A DNA stretch of 40,066 nucleotides from Bacteroidota bacterium (GTDB taxonomy: Bacteria; Bacteroidota; Bacteroidia; Bacteroidales; DYOH01), in contig JAIFMY010000074.1 of assembly GCA_020048155.1 (NCBI GenBank), forward strand, positions 1 through 40,066. Direction: 5' to 3'. This document shows, one piece after another, positions 31,597-38,589 of the stretch. The notes beneath the pieces were generated by a model. The model did no database searches. It was not told where the DNA came from and saw only the letters and a program-made list of their open reading frames with translations. Made by a program: the position numbers and the translations under genes. Position 1 is the stretch's first letter. Each line of letters starts with the position of its first letter.

Positions 31597-32017
31597 CTTC
31601 GGTATGTTTAAGTACAATTTCAATAATCTGCTTTCCGTATTCCTCAATTTTTTTGCTGCCATAGCCCCTTATAGCTTCCAGCCCTTTTAGGGTTTTGGGC
31701 TTCTTTTGTGCCATATCAATTATTTGCTTATTGGTAGCAATCAGGTAGGGCGGAATTCCCTTTTTCTTTGCCAGAGCATTGCGCCAGCTTATGAGAGTTT
31801 GTTCCAGTTCATTCTGGGCTTTGTAGGCTTCGCGTCGTTGTATGGCATTTTTCCACTCATATTCTACAGCAATTGTCCATACATATAAGTCGAAAATTTT
31901 TATAAAATGCCGCTCAGTGGCAAGTACGTTCTTGTCTGCAAGGAAATTGTCCATTTCCGTGGTATCAAAAGTTTGTTTTTGGTCGTTGTACGCAACCGTA
32001 AAGATTTTTATTTGCAT
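31574..32017 (-). CDS. HRDC-domain DGR accessory protein
   Basis: 147 residues from the ATG at 32017. The C-terminal half (about 70-135) is an HRDC domain: L-I-S-W-R-N-A-L-A-K-K-K-G-I-P-P-Y-L-I-A-T then L-E-A-I-R-G-Y-G-S-K-K-I-E-E-Y-G, a nucleic-acid-binding helical fold known from RecQ and RNase D. The N-terminus (I-K-I-F-T-V-A-Y-N-D and R-H-F-I-K-I-F-D-L-Y-V-W-T-I-A-V-E-Y) also appears in HRDC proteins next to DGRs. HRDC is a recognised DGR accessory gene of unclear role. It is the first coding gene after the template repeat. Confidence 0.88.
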   Translation of the reverse strand: MQIKIFTVAYNDQKQTFDTTEMDNFLADKNVLATERHFIKIFDLYVWTIAVEYEWKNAIQRREAYKAQNELEQTLISWRNALAKKKGIPPYLIATNKQIIDMAQKKPKTLKGLEAIRGYGSKKIEEYGKQIIEIVLKHTEDGESGKL

Positions 32018-32379
32018 CAGATTAGTAGTTAATTAATTATTGGGTGAATCAATATGAAGAGTAGATTAAATCTGATAATAAAAAACCTGTCGGCATCTTT
32101 CAACATATGTTTACTTGTAGCCGACAGGCAGGAATTTTTGATGTACCGCAATGAATGTGGGTACAAACCGGAAAATTTACTGGAAATTTCTCTCACACCT
32201 GCATTGTCCGTAAACCATGCAGCACCGGAAGATGAAACTTATTGGAAAGGCGGAAGCCGATGTTGTTGTTGCGGTTGCTGGGCGAGTTGTTGTTACGGTT
32301 AGCAACGCGACAGTTGTCTGCGTTGTTGTTCCAGCTGCCACCGCGCAACAAACGGTTAGAGCCTTATGGGTAAATTTCC
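32018..32379 (-). ncRNA. Predicted DGR template RNA (TR plus 3' spacer)
   Basis: From the candidate start near 32379 the minus-strand transcript would carry the template repeat, then a 225-base noncoding spacer before HRDC. The spacer includes a 9-bp perfect stem, CCTGTCGGC (32086-32094) with GCCGACAGG (32120-32128). In the Bordetella phage DGR the RNA 3' of TR is a structured spacer bound by RT and Avd and used to prime cDNA. This segment has the right position and size to play that part. No convincing gene lies in it. Confidence 0.5.
32243..32363 (-). other. DGR template repeat (TR)
   Basis: The 121-base template, read on the minus strand, matches VR except at 15 adenines. In the VR frame it would encode thirteen AAC (Asn) codons and one GAC, the AAY-rich design that lets A-to-N change reach many residues without making stop codons. 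It lies 226 bases upstream of the HRDC gene on the same strand. The alignment ends abruptly on both sides. Confidence 0.97.
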
Positions 32380-32384
32380 CGGAG

Positions 32385-32392
32385 CAAATGTA
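32385..32392 (-). promoter_or_regulatory. Candidate -7 element for the template RNA
   Basis: The minus strand reads TACATTTG, matching TAnnTTTG, 21 bases before the template repeat. No clear -33 element is visible. It could drive the TR RNA and the HRDC-Avd-RT genes. Confidence 0.35.
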
Positions 32393-32416
32393 TGTTTTAT
32401 TTATTGGGCTAGGCTT

Positions 32417-32450
32417 GACGCTCCAATGTCCTGCCGGACGATTGGAGGTC
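32417..32450. repeat. Palindromic repeat, family C
   Basis: GACGCTCCAATGTCC and GGACGATTGGAGGTC form a hairpin with single-base bulges on each side around TGCC. Near-identical copies lie at 34203-34236 and 34303-34337, with a right half at 34344-34360. Confidence 0.8.
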
Positions 32451-32462
32451 GTGGCAGTAAAA

Positions 32463-32495
32463 AGCCCTGACAGGGTTTCAAACCCTGTCAGGGCT
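32463..32495. repeat. REP-like palindrome, family A (perfect)
   Basis: Identical to the 33-base palindrome at 24682-24714. The identical copies lie on the two sides of the TIR/caspase/DGR block. Confidence 0.9.
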
Positions 32496-32519
32496 AAGGT
32501 GCAGAAAATCAACATATAA

Positions 32520-32650
32520 AGACCTGACAGGTTTCCAAAACCTGTCAGGTCTGGAAGATGCAGTATAAAGACCTGACAGGTTTCCAAAACCTGTCAGGTC
32601 TGGAAGATGCAGTAAAAAGACCTACAAGGTTTTCAAAACCTTGCAGGTCT
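32520..32650. repeat. Three tandem 49-base units, each a family A variant hairpin plus spacer
   Basis: Hairpins at 32520-32552 and 32569-32601 are identical (arm AGACCTGACAGGTTT). The third, at 32618-32650, has changed stems (AGACCTACAAGGTTTT) with mostly compensating changes. Spacers of the form GGAAGATGCAGTA-TAA are nearly identical. A right half of family B (GACATCGAATCGTGA) follows at 32660-32674. The sequence from 32364 to 32690 shows no gene. Confidence 0.85.
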
Positions 32651-32690
32651 GGAAGATATGACATCGAATCGTGAAGAATGACGCAAAGGA

Positions 32691-34064
32691 TCATTGCAGT
32701 GTTAGAATGTTACCAAAATGCTTGAGTTTACCTGCAAAATATAAAGGCAACGATAAGAGTTTGTAGCTTATGGTTTCTTTATCAGGAAGGTTCGGATTTG
32801 CTGTTAAGTTTTCACCAAAACTTGGAAGATCCAAATTCAGTCTTATGCCAATGTCTTTGTTCTTTTCAGCCAGAAAGACATGCAAGGATTTTAGAGTGCC
32901 TCGCTTACCTGCTTTTACTTCTAAAGGGAATATCCTGTTGTCAATCTGGTAAAGATAATCGATTTCTGCGTTGGCGTTTTTTGCATCGCGTTGCCAATAA
33001 TACAATTTCTGCTCAGAGTAGATATCACCGGCTGCAATCATTTCTTGCCCTACAAATTGTTCTGCGAGCGCACCCTCAAAGTCAGCGGCCAGGTCACTTA
33101 TATCGGTAAGTTTTATTCCTGCAATTCTGCATGCCAGGCCTATGTCCATGAATAATGGTTTAAATACATCTTTGTCCTCGTACTTTGATAGCGGAACTTC
33201 CGATGATTTTGTACGATGCACCAAATGTATGATTCTGCTCATTCCCAATTTATATAATGCGTCTTTCAGCATTTCGGAATTTGCTGCTTTGTTTATGTTT
33301 ACATATCGTACTTTTCGCCCTATATTGTTAGCGCAATAGCGAAGTACGTCTTTCAAATATTCCTGTTGCTTACGTGTCCCATATTTTGCAAAATCATATT
33401 CTATGGATGAAAGTATATCAGAATGTACTTTTTCAACCTTGAGCAAATCCTGATGCTTAACATACGCATTCACAGCTTCAGGCATACCCCCGATAAAGAA
33501 ATATAATCTCAGGTATTCTTTTAACTTTTCGTGAATAGCTGTACTCAAGTCAAGTGTTGGTGTAAATTTTTCAAGGGCTTTTACCAGTCCAATTTGCCCA
33601 AGAGCTTGTAGAAATTCGTTAAAATTAAGTGGATACATATATGCAAACTCGACCCTTCCTACAGGCATGGAATACTTCATTTCGTTTAAGGTATGATCAA
33701 GCAGCGAGCCGGCTGCAATGACGTGTAGTCCAGGTCGTTCTTCATAAAAATAACGTAATGCTGCTATGGCATTTGGAGCCATTTGAATTTCATCTATAAA
33801 TAGCAGGCTTTCGCTGTCTAACAGAGGTATTTGATATAAAACTGTGAGCTCATCAATGATTCTTGATGGTTGTTTGCTATCAAATATATTTTTTAATATG
33901 GAATCTTGTTCAATATTGATTTTGAGATAATAGCGATAATTTTCCTTTGCAAATTTATCGATGGAATAAGTCTTCCCAACTTGTCTTGCGCCCCTTAAAA
34001 TCAAAGGCTTTCTATCGGGATTTTTTTTCCAATCTACCAAGTATTTTTCGATGTTGCGTTCCAT
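32691..34064 (-). CDS. AAA ATPase with DUF4143 domain
   Basis: 457 residues from the ATG at 34064 (M-E-R-N-I-E-K-Y-L-V-D-W); the frame opens 15 bases earlier at a TTG that is part of a TATATTTG element. The ATPase domain has Walker A L-R-G-A-R-Q-V-G-K-T (about 25-34), Walker B L-L-F-I-D-E-I-Q and the sensor A-A-G-S-L-L. The C-terminal third is DUF4143, with a nuclease-like F-P-L-E-V-K-A-G (about 380). These proteins are common in Bacteroidota and archaea; their function is not established, though mobility has been suggested. It is flanked on both sides by REP-like repeats and sits outside the DGR, so it may be an independent passenger. Confidence 0.88.
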   Translation of the reverse strand: MERNIEKYLVDWKKNPDRKPLILRGARQVGKTYSIDKFAKENYRYYLKINIEQDSILKNIFDSKQPSRIIDELTVLYQIPLLDSESLLFIDEIQMAPNAIAALRYFYEERPGLHVIAAGSLLDHTLNEMKYSMPVGRVEFAYMYPLNFNEFLQALGQIGLVKALEKFTPTLDLSTAIHEKLKEYLRLYFFIGGMPEAVNAYVKHQDLLKVEKVHSDILSSIEYDFAKYGTRKQQEYLKDVLRYCANNIGRKVRYVNINKAANSEMLKDALYKLGMSRIIHLVHRTKSSEVPLSKYEDKDVFKPLFMDIGLACRIAGIKLTDISDLAADFEGALAEQFVGQEMIAAGDIYSEQKLYYWQRDAKNANAEIDYLYQIDNRIFPLEVKAGKRGTLKSLHVFLAEKNKDIGIRLNLDLPSFGENLTANPNLPDKETISYKLLSLPLYFAGKLKHFGNILTLQ

Positions 34065-34099
34065 TCCATTTTTTTTCAAATATATGAATAAAAATTATA

Positions 34100-34176
34100 A
34101 ATAGTATTGGATTTGGCATAGTTAAAATTAAAATAGTATTGGATATAACAAATTTAAATGTATAAATAGTATTGGA
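34100..34176. repeat. Three direct repeats AATAGTATTGGA
   Basis: The 12-base sequence AATAGTATTGGA occurs at 34100-34111, 34132-34143 and 34165-34176, spaced 32 and 33 bases apart (about three DNA turns). It lies just upstream of the ATPase gene. It could be an operator array or a decayed tandem repeat. Confidence 0.65.
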
Positions 34177-34202
34177 AATATCAGAATGACGCAAACAGTT
34201 TT

Positions 34203-34405
34203 GACGCTCCAATGTCCTGTCGGACGATTGGAGGTCGCAGTCCCACCACATTCGATCGTCCGGCACGGACATCGAATCGTGAAGTATACCACAAATTGTT
34301 TTGACGCTCCAATGTCCTCGTCGGACGATTGGAGGTCATTAGGTCGGACGATTGGAGGTCTTGTATAGCAAAAAGCCCTGACAGGGGTCAAACCCTGTCA
34401 GGGCT
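34203..34405. repeat. Cluster of family C, B, C, C-half and A palindromes
   Basis: Order: C at 34203-34236, B at 34247-34282, C at 34303-34337, right half of C at 34344-34360, A at 34374-34405 (one base shorter than the perfect copy). The 378 bases between the ATPase start and the trxB stop hold these repeats plus the AATAGTATTGGA array and no gene. Confidence 0.85.
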
Positions 34406-34442
34406 AAATTGCATTAAATGAATATTTTACTTGACATTAATC

Positions 34443-35441
34443 TTATATCTGTTCCTTCAGAAAACGTTCAGCATCCAGGGCGGCCATGCAACCTGTTCCG
34501 GCTGCGGTGATGGCTTGGCGGTACACATGGTCTTGTACATCGCCACAGGCAAATAACCCAGCTACATTGGTTTTTGTAGTTCCGGGAGTGGTGATGATGT
34601 ATCCATTATCGTCTGTAGTTACCCAAGGTTTGAAAATCTCTGAGTTGGGTGAGTGGCCTATGGCTACGAAAAATCCGTCGATATCATATGTCACTTCAGT
34701 TTCTTCTGCGGTTCCGCCTTTTTTAGTAAGTACTATGCCTGTTACATTGCTTTCACCCAAAATCTCTTTGGTGGTGTGTTCATACAGCACTTCCAGATTC
34801 GGAATGCGGGTAAGGCGTTCCTGCATGGCTTTAGAAGCACGGAGGAAAGGTTTACGCACAATCAGGTATACTTTGCTTGCAAGTCCGGCCAAGTAGGTAG
34901 CCTCTTCCACGGCAGTATCGCCACCACCTACTACAGCTACTACTTTGCCACGGTAAAAGAAACCATCGCAGGTAGCACAAGCACTCACGCCGGCACCCTT
35001 CAGGCGTTGTTCAGATTCTATTCCCAAATATTTGGCTGTAGCTCCGGTAGCTATGATCAGGGTTTCTGCTTCCACCAGTTTTTCTTCGTCTATTACCACT
35101 TTGAAAGGCCTTTGGCTCAGGTCGGTGCTGGTAGCCATGCCCCAACGTACATCGGTGCCAAAACGCTCGGCTTGTTCTTTGAGTTGCTCCATCATTTCGG
35201 GGCCTGTGATGCCGTGTGGGTAACCCGGAAAATTCTCGACCTCGGTGGTAGTAGTAAGCTGCCCACCAGGTTCAAGTCCTTGGTATATAACAGGTTTCAG
35301 ACCTGCTCTGGCTGCATATATGGCAGCAGTATATCCGGCAGGGCCTGAGCCAAGAATCAGACATTCAATCTTTTCACTTTCACCAGTCAGTTCTTTTTGA
35401 ACCGAAGAAGATTCTACATTAAGTGGTTTAAAGAAATCCAT
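34443..35441 (-). CDS. trxB: Thioredoxin reductase
   Basis: 332 residues, slightly longer than the usual 310-320 because of about 20 extra residues at the N-terminus. The FAD site G-S-G-P-A-G-Y-T-A-A-I-Y-A-A-R-A, the redox pair C-A-T-C-D-G, the NADPH site V-G-G-G-D-T-A-V-E-E-A, and the end L-F-A-C-G-D-V-Q-D then R-Q-A-I-T-A-A-G-x-G are all present. It passes electrons from NADPH to thioredoxin in the cytoplasm. It is transcribed alone. The repeat cluster begins about 40 bases after its stop. Confidence 0.96.
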   Translation of the reverse strand: MDFFKPLNVESSSVQKELTGESEKIECLILGSGPAGYTAAIYAARAGLKPVIYQGLEPGGQLTTTTEVENFPGYPHGITGPEMMEQLKEQAERFGTDVRWGMATSTDLSQRPFKVVIDEEKLVEAETLIIATGATAKYLGIESEQRLKGAGVSACATCDGFFYRGKVVAVVGGGDTAVEEATYLAGLASKVYLIVRKPFLRASKAMQERLTRIPNLEVLYEHTTKEILGESNVTGIVLTKKGGTAEETEVTYDIDGFFVAIGHSPNSEIFKPWVTTDDNGYIITTPGTTKTNVAGLFACGDVQDHVYRQAITAAGTGCMAALDAERFLKEQI

Positions 35442-35535
35442 GATAGTTTTTTATTTTAAATATACTGTTTTTCTGACAAAATCAATACCGTAAATTAAAT
35501 TCAGCTAAATATGCAGATATGTTCATATGATGCTG

Positions 35536-36459
35536 TCATTTTGTCACTGGCATTTCTACCGAAATGGTATCGTAACGTGCTCCGTATCCACCCCATATGC
35601 CCAGCGCACCTTCTATATTGCTGAGTACCGATGCCGGAGCGGCAAACGGATTGCCCCCACTTGAGAGTTGATTTTCGAAACTAGACCAGAACCTGAAATG
35701 CTCAGCATTCATAGTGCTAAGTTTAATCACCACTTTCTCGCCGGCTTTATACATGAAACTGGCCGGGCCTTCCTGCTCAGTCTGGCTGGTATCATCAGGC
35801 AAGATGTTGAAATTCCGGCCATGGTAGAGCGGGTACTGTATTACCTGACCATTAACGAGTTCATCGGACAAGGTAGAAGCAAAAGGGTGAACAAATACAC
35901 TGTCTACACCAAGTTTTTTGGTAAAAAAGCGATAATAATTGTTCGCATCTTGTGGGTCTTTGAAGTTGAGCCACACATACCCGAGGCTATCCACCTCATA
36001 TTGCTTTTCGAGTTTGAACACGAGGCTATCTATGGGAATACTTTTGGGAATGGTGGTTTTGGAACTGATTTTTTTTCCATCCACTTGTATATTCAGGGTG
36101 TATTCTTTCCCTTCCACACCTTTTATTTTGTTTCCGGTATAGCGCACATAGGGGAAAATATTCGGATCTATTCTGAACTTAAGTGTGTCGGTAGTAGTGC
36201 CATCGCTAATGGTTACAATTGCATCTTGCACAATGAGTTTGCCAAGGGTTGTAATGTCCACTTTGTCGAAATACGCAGCATTGCGGGTAAGTATGACCCA
36301 AGGCGCCTCTCCTGGTTCTATCACACCCTCTACCACTATCATATTATCGGGGCGAGGCAGCGACACGGTGATGTCCTTCTCGCAGGCAGCTACAAGCAAC
36401 ACACTTGCTATAAGTACAAAAAGGCTTGTATTTCTGATAAAACGATTTGAAAACCGCAT
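35536..36459 (-). CDS. DUF4249 family lipoprotein
   Basis: A 307-residue lipoprotein with lipobox L-V-A-A-C at cysteine 26. The start of the mature chain (E-K-D-I-T-V-S-L-P then I-V-V-E-G-V-I-E-P-G-E-A-P-W-V-I-L-T-R) matches DUF4249, a Bacteroidota family of predicted beta-sandwich envelope lipoproteins usually encoded beside a TonB-dependent receptor. No such receptor gene is adjacent, so it is an orphan copy. Function is unknown; binding or transport help at the outer membrane is likely. It is preceded by 96 bases and probably has its own promoter. Confidence 0.85.
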   Translation of the reverse strand: MRFSNRFIRNTSLFVLIASVLLVAACEKDITVSLPRPDNMIVVEGVIEPGEAPWVILTRNAAYFDKVDITTLGKLIVQDAIVTISDGTTTDTLKFRIDPNIFPYVRYTGNKIKGVEGKEYTLNIQVDGKKISSKTTIPKSIPIDSLVFKLEKQYEVDSLGYVWLNFKDPQDANNYYRFFTKKLGVDSVFVHPFASTLSDELVNGQVIQYPLYHGRNFNILPDDTSQTEQEGPASFMYKAGEKVVIKLSTMNAEHFRFWSSFENQLSSGGNPFAAPASVLSNIEGALGIWGGYGARYDTISVEMPVTK

Positions 36460-36555
36460 AGATTTATTTTTTTATGCAAAGTTATGCTATAGCGCACACT
36501 CAAAAGCAGAACCAACTATTAAATTTGTTTAAATATATGCGAGTGTGGTTAAACA

Positions 36556-36783
36556 TTACTCTTTATCCCTATTCAGTCCATAGTATGTACCAAAAACCGA
36601 TGATTTCAGGGCTTTTACGGTGCCGCCTTCTTTGGTGGTTTGCCAGAAGGCAAAATCGCATTCCTCTTCCTGCTTTTCGCCGGAGTGATCGGTTATGATG
36701 AGTTTGTATACCTCTACCGTATCTACCGACCTGAGGGGAACCTCAGCATTGGTGGCATCAAACTGCGGGTAAACAGCCGTCTG
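36556..36783 (-). pseudogene. Out-of-frame C-terminal end of the zinc-ribbon gene
   Basis: In another frame, directly after the apparent frameshift, 75 codons stay open to a TAA at 36556-36558 and read as ordinary protein (Q-T-A-V-Y-P-Q-F-D-A-T-N-A-E-V, V-E-V-Y-K-L-I-I-T-D, C-D-F-A-F-W-Q-T-T-K). Removing one base in A7TGGG (36784-36794) joins it to the upstream frame for a protein of about 346 residues. The sequence is either damaged by a one-base change or contains a sequencing error. Confidence 0.72.
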
Positions 36784-37597
36784 CCCATTTTTTTATTTTA
36801 TATCTGTATTTGGTCTGGTATACGGGCACGTCTTCAAATACTTCTTCCTCGTAGGTTTCGGTGCGGTCTTCGTATATGGGGCGGGTACTGTATACATCTT
36901 CAAAATATCCGTTGCCCAGGTCTTTTTGACCACTCACATATTTTTCTTCCCCAACCTTTACCTGTACAGTGCGGGTTTTGGTTTCGTATCCGCGAGAAAC
37001 CCTGTCGTGGTGGTGCACGGCCTGAAAACTTTCCAACAATTGCCCCTCTGCAGGCACTTGCCAGTCTTCTTCGGTTACAAAATCAAATTTCTCAATTTTA
37101 ATGGTACGCGACCACTGTTTCTGGTCTACATTTACGTCCACATCGGACTTGAAGGTGGACAGGAATACAAAGAAAAGCACCACTCCAACTATAATTCCCA
37201 ATATTTTAAGCCATTTGCGGCTTTTTTTAGGAGGTGGAGGTGGTGGCGTTTGTTTGTTGCGCTTGATGTCTTCTGATGAGGTAGGCACTTCGCTCAGGTC
37301 GTACACTTTCTCTTCCAGTTTGCGGTGCTCTTCTTGTGGAGTATTGGGCGAACCGCATGAGTTACAAACGGTATCGGTGGCAGTATTTTGCGCCTGACAG
37401 TATGCACATACCCAATTGGTACCCGATTTTGCTTTCCTGATTTGATTTTCGTCGCTTACTTCGTCCGAATCTGAGGGCAAATAAAATACTACATTGCTGG
37501 GCCTGGGTGAGCCGCATTGGTTGCACTTGGTATCGGGGCCTAAATTTCCCACATGTCCGCATGCACCACAATCCCATCTTCCTATACGTATAGCCAT
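36758..37597 (-). CDS. Zinc-ribbon membrane protein (3' end frameshifted)
   Basis: 279 residues as read. Two zinc ribbons are N-terminal: C-G-A-C then C-N-Q-C (about 10-27), and C-A-Y-C then C-N-S-C (about 64-81). A proline-rich stretch and one membrane helix (about 130-148) follow. The remainder is an extracytoplasmic domain with repeated charged strands (Y-E-T-K-T-R-T-V-Q-V-K-V-G and R-T-E-T-Y-E-E-E-V-F-E-D). The last ten residues (A-D-G-C-L-P-A-V) follow a probable frameshift and do not look native; the likely true end lies in another frame to 36556. No function is known for such proteins; the ribbons face the cytoplasm and may bind protein or nucleic acid. Confidence 0.78.
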   Translation of the reverse strand: MAIRIGRWDCGACGHVGNLGPDTKCNQCGSPRPSNVVFYLPSDSDEVSDENQIRKAKSGTNWVCAYCQAQNTATDTVCNSCGSPNTPQEEHRKLEEKVYDLSEVPTSSEDIKRNKQTPPPPPPKKSRKWLKILGIIVGVVLFFVFLSTFKSDVDVNVDQKQWSRTIKIEKFDFVTEEDWQVPAEGQLLESFQAVHHHDRVSRGYETKTRTVQVKVGEEKYVSGQKDLGNGYFEDVYSTRPIYEDRTETYEEEVFEDVPVYQTKYRYKIKKWADGCLPAV

Positions 37598-37743
37598 ATG
37601 TTCATTGCATTTTTAGTGCTCCAATTTACAAAAAAGCATGGTAGAAATCTATACTGAGCGATGCTAAAAATTTTATAATTTGGGATAAATGCCGGAACGA
37701 ATGGCACCGAAATGATAAAGGGCTGAATAGTTGCAAAGAAGAC

Positions 37744-37776
37744 AAAAAAAACGCAACCCGAAGAGGATTGCGTTTT
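37744..37776 (-). terminator. Intrinsic terminator after the tRNA genes
   Basis: On the minus strand AAAACGCAATCC pairs with GGGTTGCGTTTT through one G-U pair, around a short loop, and is followed by a run of T. It lies 28 bases after tRNA-Leu and ends the tRNA transcript. Confidence 0.72.
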
Positions 37777-37803
37777 AAGTTTCTTGTTTTTGAATTGAAG
37801 GTG

Positions 37804-37889
37804 TACCCGGGACCGGAATCGAACCGGTACGGCCGATTATGGCCACTGGATTTTAAGTCCAGCGCGTCTACCTATTCCGCCACCTGGGC
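37804..37889 (-). tRNA. tRNA-Leu (anticodon TAA)
   Basis: 86 bases with the long variable arm of a leucine tRNA. The anticodon loop CTTAAAA is closed by CTGGA/TCCAG, giving anticodon TAA. D-arm (GGCGGAATAGGTAGACGC) and T-loop (GGTTCGATTCC) are standard. The acceptor stem has one A-C mismatch and a G-U end pair; the 3' CCA is not encoded. Confidence 0.93.
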
Positions 37890-37904
37890 TCCATTCAAAA
37901 AAAG

Positions 37905-37977
37905 AGCGGGAAACGAGACTCGGACTCGCGACCCCAACCTTGGCAAGGTTGTGCTCTACCAACTGAGCTATTCCCGC
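37905..37977 (-). tRNA. tRNA-Gly (anticodon GCC)
   Basis: 73 bases with a full cloverleaf: acceptor GCGGGAA/TTCCCGC, D-arm AGCTCAGTTGGTAGAGC, anticodon loop CTTGCCAAG-type with anticodon GCC, and T-arm around GAGTCCGAGTC. U73 and absence of encoded CCA are normal. It lies 15 bases before tRNA-Leu and is cotranscribed with it. Confidence 0.94.
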
Positions 37978-38100
37978 GTTTCTTTCAGAATTGCGATGCA
38001 AATGTAGGAACTATTTTCAATCCTCCAAATGTTTTTATAAGATTTTTTGAACTTTTTTCGATGAAATTTTTATCCGATTTACTTTCAATTATTTATAAAA

Positions 38101-38580
38101 TCAAATATCTGAAAGTACTTGTATCAGGTCTTCTGCAGTGGATGAGCCGCGCACCAACTGAATGGTATTGTATCTGGTGTCTAAGATGATTTCGGATGGG
38201 TATAAGGTATTGTCGTTCATTAGTTTTATAGCCAATTCGTGTGCTCCGTTGCGCCTTTTGGAGTATTTGGGATTGTATGCATAGGTTTTTCCGTTGAATA
38301 CAATATTCACATTACTTTCTGCATTGAATTTTATGGCGTAGTATTTTTTATTGATGGTGCGTATCACCGTTTGGTTGGTGAATACTTCTTTGTCCATGCG
38401 CTTACAATACCCGCACCAGGGGGTGTATATGTGTATAAGTACCATGCGTGGCTCTTTTTTTTGCAAAGCAGCCAATTGCTCAAAACTTATCCAGTTTACA
38501 CTTTCAGTTTGGGCAGGTGCAGGCAGCGTGCCCAGCATGGTTTGTATGAAAAAGAGAAGCGAAGAAATATGTAAAAGCAT
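38101..38580 (-). CDS. Exported thioredoxin-like protein
   Basis: A 159-residue protein with an N-terminal signal (about 1-23, L-P-A-P-A-Q) and a thioredoxin fold. The redox centre is Y-T-P-W-C-G-Y-C-K-R-M, a C-x-x-C of the thioredoxin_7/DUF255-like type, followed by V-F-T-N-Q-T-V-I-R-T-I-N-K-K-Y-Y-A-I-K. The usual cis-proline appears in L-Y-P-S-E-I-I-L-D. It probably acts in periplasmic thiol exchange. It begins 9 bases after the mutS stop on the same strand and may be cotranscribed. Confidence 0.88.
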   Translation of the reverse strand: MLLHISSLLFFIQTMLGTLPAPAQTESVNWISFEQLAALQKKEPRMVLIHIYTPWCGYCKRMDKEVFTNQTVIRTINKKYYAIKFNAESNVNIVFNGKTYAYNPKYSKRRNGAHELAIKLMNDNTLYPSEIILDTRYNTIQLVRGSSTAEDLIQVLSDI

Positions 38581-38589
38581 ATGGGGGTA

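Larger units (their letters stand above)
30029..32392. mobile_element. Diversity-generating retroelement (VR, RT, Avd, HRDC, TR)
   Basis: All core DGR parts are present within 2.4 kb: variable repeat, reverse transcriptase with DGR-type motifs, Avd, an HRDC-domain accessory protein and a template repeat. RT, Avd, HRDC and TR are on the minus strand; the target gene is on the plus strand and converges on them. No frame is broken, and VR matches TR at every non-adenine position, so the element is probably active. Confidence 0.95.

Noticed and set aside
32054-32302. 82-codon plus-strand frame with cysteine-rich end
   Set aside because: The cysteine run comes from the antisense of AAC-rich TR; no start signal or homology pattern.
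32177-32587. 136-codon minus-strand frame spanning the template repeat and palindromes
   Set aside because: It is built from TR in a non-VR frame and from repeat DNA, with no recognisable domain; TR explains the sequence fully.
32520-32650. CRISPR-like array
   Set aside because: Units are palindromes with near-identical spacers and only three copies; no cas genes; spacers are not diverse.
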